Of a DNA stretch of 64,000 nt, positions 1 to 8,885 are shown piece after piece. Positions within the stretch are counted from its first letter, which is position 1, and each line of letters opens with the position of its first letter. The notes beneath the pieces were generated by a model. It had not been told where the DNA came from. It saw only the letters and a program-made list of their open reading frames with translations, and ran no database searches. Position numbers and translations under genes: made by a program. Source of the stretch: Salinicola corii (GTDB taxonomy: Bacteria > Pseudomonadota > Gammaproteobacteria > Pseudomonadales > Halomonadaceae); contig NZ_VTPX01000004.1 of assembly GCF_008298015.1 (NCBI RefSeq), positions 124,001-188,000 of the forward strand, read 5' to 3'.

Positions 1-342
1 GTCGTAGCCCACCCGCACGTCGCATTTCAGCCCCAACGACAGTACGCTAGCGCGCAGTGCCTGTTGCATGTGCAGCAGAACGTCAAAGCGGATGTCCTCG
101 AACTGACGCCAAATCGCACGCATGCCCTGGAAACCGGTGGACTTGTCGTAGACCACCAGATCGACGCCATCGAGGCCGTCCAGCAGGCCATATTCGGCCT
201 TGCCGACGATCCAGGTGATTCGTGCCTCGGGCCATTGGCGCTGCAGCGCGCGCACCGTGGGCACCAGATTGCAGACGTCGCCCAGCGCGGAGAGGCGCAG
301 GATGCCGATATGTCGCGGGCGCTCTGGCAGAGATTGCTTCAT
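1..342 (-). CDS. GT9 family LPS heptosyltransferase, N-terminal part (runs off the window)
   Basis: This is the first 114 codons of a glycosyltransferase family 9 protein, the ADP-heptose:LPS heptosyltransferase family that adds heptose to the lipid A-Kdo core at the cytoplasmic face of the inner membrane. It begins MKQSLPERPRHIGILRLSALGD. The segment GILRLSALGDVCNLVPTVRAL is the typical GT9 start: a first beta strand, a glycine turn, then a helix. The ATG at 342 is the first in-frame start, and the frame stays open to base 1, so the C-terminus lies outside the window. It is divergent from the GT4 gene at 468 across a 125-bp gap. WaaC-like or WaaQ-like function cannot be decided from the fragment. 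The family call is firm. Confidence 0.8.
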   Translation of the reverse strand, partial: MKQSLPERPRHIGILRLSALGDVCNLVPTVRALQRQWPEARITWIVGKAEYGLLDGLDGVDLVVYDKSTGFQGMRAIWRQFEDIRFDVLLHMQQALRASVLSLGLKCDVRVGYD

Positions 343-467
343 GGGCTTGAATGAATTCCCATTGAGTAAAACGTCCATTCTAACGGAAGTTGGCTGGGCA
401 TGACTCGCAACCCGGCCAACGCGCGTCAATCGTGGCGCTTCGACCGAACCTTCAAGATAAGACATTC

Positions 468-1676
468 ATGATCGAAGAATCTGCTCGCGGCGCCACCAGC
501 CGTATCGGCCACCTGGTCAGCCTCAGGAACCTGGGCGGTGTGGAACGCTACTTCACCCGCTTCTATACCCGACATACCCCACAGCACGACCACCATGTGC
601 TGTTGCAGACCGACGAAGTTCATTCATTGCTCGAGCCAGCTTACGCTCCCCACCGGGCGGCGCGGATGCACAGTATCAAGGGTGGCCGCTGGCGGATTCC
701 CAAGTTCCTCCCGAGCATGCGCCAGCGTTATCAGTTCGCCATGATGCAGCGCCTAAAACTCGATGCCGTGGTGGTCTGGAACAAGATCGTCAATCATCCA
801 CTGGCGTTCGACGACAACATCCCGCTGATCCACTTCGAACGCGGGAGTGCTTGGCTGGCGGCGGATGCGCCTGGCTTGAGACGTTATCTGTCGCGTCTGG
901 ACGGCGTGCTCTGCAACTCCTACGCCGGCCTGCGGATTCTCCAGCTCAAGTGGCAGTTGGATCCCGACATCCCCTATCGCGTGCTGCAGAACGCCATCCG
1001 CCTCCCGGAGCAGGCCGCCAGCCACCCCGGCGACCGTTTCAGGCTCGGTTTCGCGGGCCGTATGACGGGCTTGAAGGCGCCGATGGTCGCCTTGGAAACC
1101 TTTGCCGAACTCAAGCAGCGCTGCCCCGAAGCGGAACTGTGGATCGCGGGAAGCGGGCCGCTGGAGCCGGTATTGAAACAGTGGACGGCACGTTGGAGCT
1201 TGAACGACAGCGTTCACTTCAAGGGCCTGGTCGACGACATGTCGGGCTTCTACGCCTCGCTGGACGCCTTCATCTGCCCCTCCTGGCGCGAACCCTTCGG
1301 CAACGTGGTCCAGGAAGCCCTGGCTCATGGCCTGCCCACGCTGGTCGGCAATGCCGATGGCCTGCCGGAGCTCGTGCGTCACGGCGTCAATGGCGCCGTC
1401 TTGAACCCCGGCCGTTCGCGTCAGAGCTTGGCACGCTACGATCCTCGCTGCGCTCAGGGCCCCAACGAGGTCTACGATCCGACCACCGACAGCCTCGTCG
1501 AGGCCGGCGTGCTCGAGCCGACGGAAGCCGCCACGGTCCTCGAGGGCTGGGCCCGGGATCCAGCGCTGCGGCGAGGCATGGCGCAGGCCGCCCGCGAGCA
1601 GGTCGCGCGCGAGTTCGATCTCGACCGCTACGGGGAGACGCTGGTGGATTTCGTCGACAGCGTGATCCGTTCCTAG
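468..1676 (+). CDS. GT4-type glycosyltransferase (LPS core/outer core)
   Basis: A 402-residue GT-B fold glycosyltransferase that probably transfers a sugar from an activated donor to LPS core in the cytoplasm. The N-terminal half has the glycine-rich acceptor-side loop (LVSLRNLGGVERY). The C-terminal half has the family 4 signature: FAGRMTGLKAP, the segment LWIAGSGPLEPVLKQW, and CPSWREPFGNVVQEALAHGLPTL with the conserved EPFG and second Glu (E-x7-E motif). The ATG at 468 is preferred over one at 390 because similarity to the fold begins just after it and the extra N-terminus looks random. It ends 4 bp before the end of the convergent GT4 gene. The exact sugar is unknown. Confidence 0.8.
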   Translation: MIEESARGATSRIGHLVSLRNLGGVERYFTRFYTRHTPQHDHHVLLQTDEVHSLLEPAYAPHRAARMHSIKGGRWRIPKFLPSMRQRYQFAMMQRLKLDAVVVWNKIVNHPLAFDDNIPLIHFERGSAWLAADAPGLRRYLSRLDGVLCNSYAGLRILQLKWQLDPDIPYRVLQNAIRLPEQAASHPGDRFRLGFAGRMTGLKAPMVALETFAELKQRCPEAELWIAGSGPLEPVLKQWTARWSLNDSVHFKGLVDDMSGFYASLDAFICPSWREPFGNVVQEALAHGLPTLVGNADGLPELVRHGVNGAVLNPGRSRQSLARYDPRCAQGPNEVYDPTTDSLVEAGVLEPTEAATVLEGWARDPALRRGMAQAAREQVAREFDLDRYGETLVDFVDSVIRS

Positions 1677-1679
1677 GGT

Positions 1680-2807
1680 TCACAGTGAGGCGAAGGAGTC
1701 CCGCAGCTTCTCGGTCTGGCGACGGTAGGAGTAATCGCCCACCAACTCGGCAAGCTCGGCGCCCAGGGATTCGAGGTCCGATGCCGTCACCAGGACCTCG
1801 AGACGCTCGACCCAGCCCTGGATGTCGCGGCTATCCAGCATCAGCTCGGCATGGTCGGCCTCGAGCAGTTCGGCGGCACCGGTGGTGGACGAGAGCAACA
1901 CCGGCGTGCCGCATGCCATGGCCTCGAGCGACACGCGTCCGAACTCCTCGATGTGCGCCGGCAGCACGAACAGATCGAGCGCACCGTAGAGCGTCTCGAC
2001 ATCACTGACCGTGCTGCGCCACAAAAAGCGCTCGGCGATGCCGACTTGCTCGGCCTGGCGCTGGTAGGGAGCGAAGTCGTCCTTGCCGACAACGAGGAAG
2101 CGGCACCGGCCCGGCAGGCGCCGCTCCAGCCCGGCGGCCATCTCGACGAAGCCGGCGACGTTGCGCTTGGTGAAATTGCCCGAGGTGATCAACCCGATCA
2201 GGCGGGTCTCCTCTTCGATGCCCAGCTCGCGTCGACATGCCTCGCGGCCTGCCGAGGCCCGTTCGATGTTGAAGATGTCGGGGTCGTAGCCGGGGTAGCT
2301 GATCTCGATTCGCGAGTCGTCTATGCCATAGCGATCGCGAAAATCCTCCGCCATCATCCGCGAATTGACCGCCAGGCGACGAAACCTGGCACCCTTCAGC
2401 ACATGATCGTGAATGGCGGCCACTTCGTGACCGGCGGGGAGGTCGTGGCCATGGATGCGCTGGCTGGCGAGATGCACGCAGTTGTGCATGTAGACGACAT
2501 CGGGCGTCTCGACATCGCCGTGGCTGACCACCATCGCCGGCCGATGACGCCGGCACCAGGCCTGCACGCGGCGGTTGAACCAGAAGCGCCGGAACGGGCC
2601 CTTGAATGGCCAGCGCCTGAGCCGGATCAGCTCGGCACCGGCGGCTTCTGCCAGCTCGCGCCGGCCGCGCTCGGCCAGGATCGTCACCCGGTAGCCCAGG
2701 GTTTTCAGCGCCGCGGCCTGCTCGAAGGCATTGCGGCTGGCACCGGTGCTTTTCTCCACCTGGCGAATGGCGATCACGGCCAGCGGCACTTGCGAATCTT
2801 CGGTCAC
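1680..2807 (-). CDS. GT4-type glycosyltransferase, LPS core
   Basis: A 375-residue GT-B glycosyltransferase. An early glycine-containing segment (IRQVEKSTGASRNAFEQA) corresponds to the nucleotide-sugar-side loop. The C-terminal donor domain carries LFVLPAHIEEFGRVSLEAMACG, with the paired glutamates of family 4 and a following GTPVL. A GTG start at 2807 is chosen because a Shine-Dalgarno match (GAGGAAG) sits at correct spacing upstream and recognisable strand structure begins right after it. An ATG at 2876 would add 23 low-complexity residues. It is convergent with the upstream GT4 gene and divergent from the Kdo kinase gene. WaaG-like (glucosyltransferase I) activity is one possibility, but the sequence alone does not fix donor or acceptor. 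Confidence 0.78.
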   Translation of the reverse strand: MTEDSQVPLAVIAIRQVEKSTGASRNAFEQAAALKTLGYRVTILAERGRRELAEAAGAELIRLRRWPFKGPFRRFWFNRRVQAWCRRHRPAMVVSHGDVETPDVVYMHNCVHLASQRIHGHDLPAGHEVAAIHDHVLKGARFRRLAVNSRMMAEDFRDRYGIDDSRIEISYPGYDPDIFNIERASAGREACRRELGIEEETRLIGLITSGNFTKRNVAGFVEMAAGLERRLPGRCRFLVVGKDDFAPYQRQAEQVGIAERFLWRSTVSDVETLYGALDLFVLPAHIEEFGRVSLEAMACGTPVLLSSTTGAAELLEADHAELMLDSRDIQGWVERLEVLVTASDLESLGAELAELVGDYSYRRQTEKLRDSFASL

Positions 2808-2988
2808 GACAACTTCCTCGAGTTCAATGGGCGCCCGACGGGTCGACGAATCCTCGGCGGCTCGAAACGCCGACATGCGACAGCGGGTCTGCCCGGTTAC
2901 AATGCGTCCCGCCGGCCCGTTGCCGTCCGGCATGTTTCCACGCTTCCGGCGCGCCTATTCCGCTTCGGCCCTACGTCAAGGATCGGCC

Positions 2989-3726
2989 ATGTCGCTATCG
3001 ACCTATCATCATCGGGACGCGCATATCTTATACGATCCCGCACGCCTCGCTCAGCCCGACCTGCCGATTCTGCCCGAATTCGGGGAAGCCTGGCTCGACC
3101 CGGATGCCTGGGCCGAACGCGGCCTGGTGGTCGGCTCGGCGCCGGGGCGCGGTGCCAGCCAGTTTCTGGCCGTCGATGGGGCTCGCTGGGTGCTACGGCC
3201 CTATCGCCGAGGAGGCATGGCGGCCAGGATCAGCCACGCCGACTATCTCTGGACGGGGCTAGAGCGCACCCGCGGCTTCCGCGAGATGCGCCTGACCCGC
3301 GCGCTCCACCAGCGGGGCCTGCCCGTTCCGGCGCCGGTGGCGACCATCGTGGTGAGACACGCCCTGCGCTACCGCGCGGCACTGATCACCGAGCGCCTGC
3401 CTGGCAGCCAGACGCTGGCGGACCACTTGCACGATGCCACGCCGGCACTGCTCGCCGACGTCGGCGAAACCATTCGCCGATTTCACGATGCCGGGCTCGA
3501 CCATGTCGACCTCAACGCGCGCAACCTGCTGGTTTCAGACGACGATAAGGTTTGGCTGATAGATTTCGACCGCTGCCGACTACGCCCGAAAGGCGCCTGG
3601 CGTCAGCGTAACCTGTCACGACTCGAGCGCTCCCTCGTGCGTTTCTCGCCCGCCAACGCGGAATCACTCTTCACCGCCATCGTCGAGGGTTATCGAAACG
3701 CTCCGACGGATCACGACAAGGTCTGA
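2989..3726 (+). CDS. kdkA: 3-deoxy-D-manno-octulosonic acid (Kdo) kinase
   Basis: A 245-residue protein kinase-like enzyme of the KdkA/WaaP group, which phosphorylates Kdo in the LPS inner core using ATP. The catalytic loop is visible at about residues 166-179 (HDAGLDHVDLNARN, with D174 and N179 as the catalytic Asp and metal-binding Asn), and DFD follows at 192-194. The length matches KdkA, about 240 residues. The start at 2989 has an AAGGA Shine-Dalgarno and the protein then begins MSLSTYHHRD. It is followed after 6 bp by the YejM/LapC-type gene, so the two are probably co-transcribed. Organisms with KdkA generally carry a single phosphorylated Kdo; that is family knowledge, not shown here. 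Confidence 0.88.
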   Translation: MSLSTYHHRDAHILYDPARLAQPDLPILPEFGEAWLDPDAWAERGLVVGSAPGRGASQFLAVDGARWVLRPYRRGGMAARISHADYLWTGLERTRGFREMRLTRALHQRGLPVPAPVATIVVRHALRYRAALITERLPGSQTLADHLHDATPALLADVGETIRRFHDAGLDHVDLNARNLLVSDDDKVWLIDFDRCRLRPKGAWRQRNLSRLERSLVRFSPANAESLFTAIVEGYRNAPTDHDKV

Positions 3727-3732
3727 CCCTCC

Positions 3733-5574
3733 ATGCAAGATACGCTGAGACGCCGTTGGCGCGGTGCGCTCCTTTTCGCTCTGGTGCAACTGCCGCTGGT
3801 GTGGCTGATCGCACTACGTTACTCGCCCTATCTGGCCATCCCGCACGACCCGATGGGGATCGCCTATCTGATCCTTACCTGGATCGGACACTTCGGCATG
3901 CTGGTCCTGCTCGGCTGGCTACCGCTGGCCGCGCTGGCGCTGGTGCTCAAGGCACGCTGGCTATGGGTCCCGGCGACGCTGCTTGGCGCACTGGGACTGA
4001 GTGCGCTGCTGCTGGACACGGTCGTCTATGCCCAGTATCGCTTCCACGTGAACGCTTTCATGGTGTCGCTGTTCCTCAACGACAAGAACGGCGAAATCTT
4101 CAGTTTCACCACCACCACCTGGCTGGTGGTCGTCGGCTGCGTCGTCGCGGCCCTGGCGCTCGAAGGCTGGCTCGCCCGGCGCCTGATCGTGAGCAACCGT
4201 GGCCGCCGTCTGCCGGTCGGACTCGTCTGTGGCGTGGTGCTGGTGACGCTGCTCGGCAGCCACGCCCTGCATATCGTCGCCGATGCCCGCTACCATCGCA
4301 GCGTGACGCAGCAGGTCGGCATCTATCCGCTGCTGTTCCCGGCCACCGCCAAGGATTTCATGGAGCAGCACGGCTGGCTCGATCCCCGAGCCGCTCGCGC
4401 CGAGCGGGCCGATATCGATGCCAAGCAGGCACAGAATCTCGACTGGCCGAAGAACCCGCTGAGCTGCCAGTCCAGCGACAAGCCCAACGTCATGGTCGTG
4501 TTGATCGACTCCTGGCGCGCCGACGAATATGGCCCGCAAAACACGCCCAACCTCTATGCGGCGTTGAACGCCAGCGGTCGCCGGTATCTCGCGCACTACA
4601 GCGGCGGCAATGCCACCCGTAACGGAACCATGAGCCTGTTCTACGGCCTCAGCGGCAACTATTACGCCTACCTGGACGACACTCAGACGCCACCACTTTT
4701 GATCACGCAGCTGCAGAAGCAGGGCTACGCGCTGGGCATCTTCTCCTCGGCCAGCCTCGACGGCGTCGGCTTCGATCGCACGATCTTCACCTCGGTCGAT
4801 CCGCTGCGACTGAGCACGCAAGGAGACTCTCCCTCAGGTCGCGATCTTCGAATGACCGAGGACTGGCTAGCCTGGCTCGACCAGCAAGAGCGGAAAGACG
4901 ACGCCCCCTGGTTCAGCATGCTGTTCTACGATGCCCCCCACGGCTACGATGTGCCCGAAGATGCCGCCCAGCCCTACCAGCCTTCGGTGCAGGGCATGGA
5001 TTATCTGGATCTGGGACCGGATACCGACCCGGTACCCTACGCCAACCGCCACCGCAATGCCGTGCACTACGACGACGAGCTGCTCGGCCGGGTGATCGAC
5101 GATCTCAAGACCAAGGGCGAGTGGGACGACACAATGTTGGTGGTCACCGCCGATCACGGCCAGTCATTCAACGATTTCGGCAAGAACTACTGGGGTCACA
5201 ACAGCAATTTCGCCTCGCCACAGACCCACGTTCCGATGATCGTCAACGGTCCGGGCGTCGAATCCGGACGCGTCGAGGGCATGACCAGCCATCTCGATGT
5301 CGCACCGATGCTGATGCGTCATGCCTTGGGCTGCACCAATCCGCTCGCCGATTACGCGCAGGGCCAGGATCTGCTGACGCCGGGTATCGATCATCCCTGG
5401 GTCCAGGCCAGCAGCTATATCGATTACGGCATCATCGAGCCAAATCGCATCACCGTGGTCGACGGCACCGGCCAGTGGAACATCGTCGACCGGCAGCTCG
5501 ATTCCATCGACAACGCCGAGTTCTCGCCGGCGGTGTTCGACGCCATGCAGTGGTTCCGTCAGTTCTACCGCTGA
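3733..5574 (+). CDS. yejM: YejM/LapC-type inner-membrane protein (DUF3413 plus sulfatase-fold periplasmic domain)
   Basis: A 613-residue inner-membrane protein with an N-terminal membrane domain and a C-terminal periplasmic alkaline-phosphatase/sulfatase-fold domain. Five hydrophobic segments lie near residues 11-29, 46-72, 78-97, 128-146 and 160-176. The block around LDTVVYAQYRFHVNAFM (about 94-110) is characteristic of the DUF3413 family. The globular part begins near 250 with PNVMVVLIDSWRADEYG. In E. coli this protein (YejM, PbgA, LapC) senses periplasmic-leaflet LPS and controls LpxC turnover through LapB and FtsH; that role is inferred by family. It lies 6 bp downstream of kdkA, inside an LPS core locus, which fits control of LPS supply. 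Enzymatic activity is not expected. Confidence 0.85.
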   Translation: MQDTLRRRWRGALLFALVQLPLVWLIALRYSPYLAIPHDPMGIAYLILTWIGHFGMLVLLGWLPLAALALVLKARWLWVPATLLGALGLSALLLDTVVYAQYRFHVNAFMVSLFLNDKNGEIFSFTTTTWLVVVGCVVAALALEGWLARRLIVSNRGRRLPVGLVCGVVLVTLLGSHALHIVADARYHRSVTQQVGIYPLLFPATAKDFMEQHGWLDPRAARAERADIDAKQAQNLDWPKNPLSCQSSDKPNVMVVLIDSWRADEYGPQNTPNLYAALNASGRRYLAHYSGGNATRNGTMSLFYGLSGNYYAYLDDTQTPPLLITQLQKQGYALGIFSSASLDGVGFDRTIFTSVDPLRLSTQGDSPSGRDLRMTEDWLAWLDQQERKDDAPWFSMLFYDAPHGYDVPEDAAQPYQPSVQGMDYLDLGPDTDPVPYANRHRNAVHYDDELLGRVIDDLKTKGEWDDTMLVVTADHGQSFNDFGKNYWGHNSNFASPQTHVPMIVNGPGVESGRVEGMTSHLDVAPMLMRHALGCTNPLADYAQGQDLLTPGIDHPWVQASSYIDYGIIEPNRITVVDGTGQWNIVDRQLDSIDNAEFSPAVFDAMQWFRQFYR

Positions 5575-5689
5575 CAAACCCCGCGCTACAATGCCTCAGG
5601 TGCCGACCGGCGCCGGGGCATCGCGTTGCTCGCGATGCCTCGCCGCTGGCCGCCAAATGACTCCACTCTCCGACGATCCAGGACTGCCC

Positions 5690-6478
5690 ATGGCCGCCAT
5701 TACCGGCGTGGTGATCACGCTCGACGAAGCCGATAACATCGAAGCCTGCCTGGCCTCGCTCGCGCGCGTCTGCGACGAGCTGATCGTGGTCGACTCCGGC
5801 TCCCGCGACGACACAGTCGTCCGGGCCGAAGCGTCCGGCGCCCGCGTGATCCATCAGCCTTACCTGGGCGATGGCCCCCAGAAGCGGGTCGGACCGCAGG
5901 CCGCCAGCCATCGCTGGGTGCTGTCACTGGACGCGGACGAGCGGCTCACCGACGAGGCCGTGGCGGCGATTCAGGCGCTCGACCTGGACGACGCCAGCCA
6001 CGATGCCTACGCGCTGCGCCGACGCAATTTCATCGGCAGTCGCTGGATCCGCCACTGTGGCTGGTATCCGGACTACTGCATCCGGCTTTTCGATCGCGAC
6101 CGCACCGGCTTCTCCGACAGCCGCCAGCACGCTTCGGTGCCGGCGACGAATCCGCAGCGCCTGGACGCCGACCTGGAACACTATTCGTTCGCCAACCTGG
6201 CTGAACTGTTCGGCAAGGCCAGCGGTCGCTTCTCCAATCGCGCGGCCAAGATCATGTACCTCAAGGGCAAGCGAGCCAACGGCTGGTCGCCGGCGCTGCA
6301 CGGCGCCAATGCCTTCGTACGCAAGTACCTGTTCCAGCGTGGATTCGCCGGCGGCCTCGACGGCGTCTCGGTAGCGCTCTCGGCGGGGGTCAACGCCTAC
6401 CTTAAATACGCCAAGCTGCTCGAACTGCAGCGCGATGCCAAGGTGCGCGACGCCGAAGACTTCGACCGGATCTGGTGA
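5690..6478 (+). CDS. GT2 family glycosyltransferase (WaaE/KdtX-like)
   Basis: A 262-residue GT-A fold enzyme. It opens with ITGVVITLDEADNIEACLASL, then DELIVVDSGSRDDTV, and has a DxD-like metal site in LSLDADERLT. This is the layout of the short GT2 enzymes such as WaaE/KdtX that add glucose to the LPS inner core. The ATG at 5690 is preferred because AGGA lies 6 bp upstream; an ATG at 5657 has no good ribosome site. The next GT4 gene starts 4 bp after the stop, so translation is probably coupled. The sugar and acceptor are not established by sequence. Confidence 0.8.
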   Translation: MAAITGVVITLDEADNIEACLASLARVCDELIVVDSGSRDDTVVRAEASGARVIHQPYLGDGPQKRVGPQAASHRWVLSLDADERLTDEAVAAIQALDLDDASHDAYALRRRNFIGSRWIRHCGWYPDYCIRLFDRDRTGFSDSRQHASVPATNPQRLDADLEHYSFANLAELFGKASGRFSNRAAKIMYLKGKRANGWSPALHGANAFVRKYLFQRGFAGGLDGVSVALSAGVNAYLKYAKLLELQRDAKVRDAEDFDRIW

Positions 6479-6482
6479 ATCG

Positions 6483-7553
6483 ATGGAACGTCACTCGCTG
6501 CACATCCGTCACGTCAACCTGGCCCGCGGCTTTCGCGGTGGCGAGCGCCAGACGCTGCTGCTGATCGAGGCGTTGGCTCGGATCGACGACGAGCGGATCT
6601 CGATAGCACAGAGCCTCGTCTGCCGGCGCGACTCGCCGATGCGCACGGCGCTGGCTGACCTGGATATCGGCACCGGTATCGAACTGATCGACGCCGATCA
6701 TGCCCTCGCCGGACATGGCCGACACCCGAGGGCGACCCTGACTCACGCCCACGAGGCCAAGGCGGTGCACTGGGCATGGGTCGAACGTCGCCTGCGCGGC
6801 ACGCCCTACCTCCTGACGCGGCGTGTTCCCCAGCCGGTCAAGGACAAGCACTTCAACCGCTGGACCTACCGCGCCGCGGCAAGCGCCGTGGCGATCTCGT
6901 CGGTGATCGAGAGTCATCTTCGCGATCGCGACTGGTGCCCCGTCACTCGCATTCCCAGCGTGCTCTCGGGTCAGCCGAGCGATGCGGCTACCGTGGCCAC
7001 GCTGCGCCAACGTTTCGCAGGACAGCGTGTCATCGGCCATATCGGCGCGCTGGTGGATCGCCACAAGGGGCAACGGGTACTGCTGGCGGCGGCACGGCGG
7101 TTGCGCGAGACGCATCCGGACGTTCGCTTTCTGCTGCTGGGCGAAGGCGACGACGGCGCAGCGCTGAAAGCCGAGAGCGCCGATCTGGACAACGTCATCT
7201 GGGAGGGCTTCCAGTCCAATGTCGGCGACTATCTCGAGATCATGACCCTGTTCGCGTTTCCCTCCCGCAACGAGGGGCTGGGCTCCACCCTGCTCGATGC
7301 CATGGATCACGGCGTGGCGATCGTGGCCAGCGATGTAGACGGAATCCCCGATCTGATCGAAAACGACGTCAGCGGCCTGCTGGTGCCTGCCGGTAACACC
7401 GATGCGCTAACGGCGGCGCTGATTGCGCTGCTGGAAGATCCCGCCCGCCGGCAACGGCTGGCTACCGCCGCCAGCCAGCGGCTCGCCGCCTTTACGCCCG
7501 AGGCCATGGCCGCGGCCTACCTGGCGCTCTATAGGCGGATCGTCGCCCGCTAG
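6483..7553 (+). CDS. GT4-type glycosyltransferase
   Basis: A 356-residue GT-B glycosyltransferase beginning MERHSLHIRHVNLARGFRGGE; the GFRGGE loop is the typical acceptor-side glycine loop. The donor domain has VIGHIGALVDRHKGQRVLL and the family 4 E-x7-E region in FPSRNEGLGSTLLDAMDHG. The start at 6483 follows the GT2 stop by 4 bp and has GGTGA as ribosome site, which indicates an operon with the preceding gene. It probably extends the LPS core. Its specificity is unknown. Confidence 0.8.
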   Translation: MERHSLHIRHVNLARGFRGGERQTLLLIEALARIDDERISIAQSLVCRRDSPMRTALADLDIGTGIELIDADHALAGHGRHPRATLTHAHEAKAVHWAWVERRLRGTPYLLTRRVPQPVKDKHFNRWTYRAAASAVAISSVIESHLRDRDWCPVTRIPSVLSGQPSDAATVATLRQRFAGQRVIGHIGALVDRHKGQRVLLAAARRLRETHPDVRFLLLGEGDDGAALKAESADLDNVIWEGFQSNVGDYLEIMTLFAFPSRNEGLGSTLLDAMDHGVAIVASDVDGIPDLIENDVSGLLVPAGNTDALTAALIALLEDPARRQRLATAASQRLAAFTPEAMAAAYLALYRRIVAR

Positions 7554-7662
7554 CGTGCCCAGGTCTAGGACGCAATACTTGCGCGGCGGGATCGTGGCAT
7601 CATGACGCTCGAGTGGCCGCACCCGAGCGGCATCGAGATCGTCAGCGAAGCGGAGCATAACC

Positions 7663-8760
7663 ATGAGCAAAATTCGGGTCGGCGTCATCTGCGGCGGCAA
7701 ATCGTCGGAGCACGAGGTCTCGTTGCAGTCGGCCAGGAACATCGTCGACGCGCTGGATCGCGAGCGCTTCGAGGTCACGGTCATCGGGATCGACAAGCAG
7801 GGTCAGTGGCATATCAACGATGCCGCCGATTTCCTACTGAACGCGGACGATCCAAGCCGGATCGCCCTCAACCCCTCCGCCGGTGATCTCGCACTGGTGC
7901 CAGGCCGCGAGCACCAGCAACTGATCGCCACCGAAGCGTCCCAAGGCGCATTGGGGCAACTCGACGTGGTTTTCCCCATCGTCCACGGCACCCTTGGCGA
8001 AGATGGTTCTCTGCAAGGTCTGCTGCGCATGGCCAACCTGCCCTTCGTCGGTTCCGGCGTACTCGGCTCGGCCGCCGGCATGGACAAGGACGTCGCCAAG
8101 CGCCTGCTGCGCGATGCCGGCATCCCCGTGGCGCCCTTCGTCACGTTGACCCGCCGCACGGCTGCCGAAGCCGATTTCGACTCCCTCAGTGCGGCACTTG
8201 GCTCCCCGCTGTTCGTCAAACCCGCCAACCAAGGCTCGTCGGTGGGCGTCAGCCGGGTCGAGACCGCGCTCGAATTTCAGGAAGCGCTGGCGCTGGCGCT
8301 GGCCTTCGACCACAAGGTGCTGGTCGAATCCACCGTGGTTGGACGCGAGATCGAGTGCGCGGTACTGGGTAACGACGATCCGGTGGCGAGCGTCTGCGGC
8401 GAAATCGTGGTCGAGAGCGGCTTTTACTCCTACGACACCAAATACATCGACGACGACGCGGCCACCGTTGCCGTGCCCGCCGACATCGATCCCGGCGCGA
8501 GTGAAGCGATTCGAGACATCGCGGTTCGCACCTTCCAGGTGCTGGAATGCGCCGGTCTGGCGCGGGTCGATGTCTTCCTCACGCCCGAAGGGAAAATCAT
8601 CGTCAATGAAATCAACACGCTACCGGGCTTCACTCGCATCAGCATGTACCCCAAGCTATGGCAAGCCAGTGGCTTGACCTACTCGACCCTGGTGACGCGC
8701 CTGATTGAGCTGGCCATGTCGAGACACGCCGGCGACATGGCGTTGAAAAACGCCCGCTGA
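7663..8760 (+). CDS. ddlA: D-alanine--D-alanine ligase
   Basis: A 365-residue ATP-grasp enzyme that joins two D-alanines in the cytoplasm to make the dipeptide for peptidoglycan precursors. The N-terminus [19 protein letters not shown] is the Ddl signature 1. The ATP-grasp core follows: [17 protein letters not shown], then [24 protein letters not shown], with the metal-ligand E and N residues and the GFT end motif. The length fits the longer A-type Ddl of enterobacteria (about 364 residues) rather than the roughly 306-residue DdlB in the mur operon, so a second ligase is likely elsewhere. A 109-bp gap separates it from the glycosyltransferase gene upstream. Confidence 0.92.
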   Translation: MSKIRVGVICGGKSSEHEVSLQSARNIVDALDRERFEVTVIGIDKQGQWHINDAADFLLNADDPSRIALNPSAGDLALVPGREHQQLIATEASQGALGQLDVVFPIVHGTLGEDGSLQGLLRMANLPFVGSGVLGSAAGMDKDVAKRLLRDAGIPVAPFVTLTRRTAAEADFDSLSAALGSPLFVKPANQGSSVGVSRVETALEFQEALALALAFDHKVLVESTVVGREIECAVLGNDDPVASVCGEIVVESGFYSYDTKYIDDDAATVAVPADIDPGASEAIRDIAVRTFQVLECAGLARVDVFLTPEGKIIVNEINTLPGFTRISMYPKLWQASGLTYSTLVTRLIELAMSRHAGDMALKNAR

Positions 8761-8885
8761 GACCGGAGGGAACTCGCCGATAACCTGCTTGTCTCGGATT
8801 CGTCATGGTAGAGTCATGATGATTCTTCATGCGGTGCCCGGAATCGGCATCGATAGAACACGACGTTCACGGATCGAAGCGCGTC

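Noticed and set aside
1851-3548. Long plus-strand open frame (565 codons) across the GT4 gene and the start of kdkA
   Set aside because: It runs antisense to a clear GT4 gene and has no family motifs; such frames are common in GC-rich DNA.
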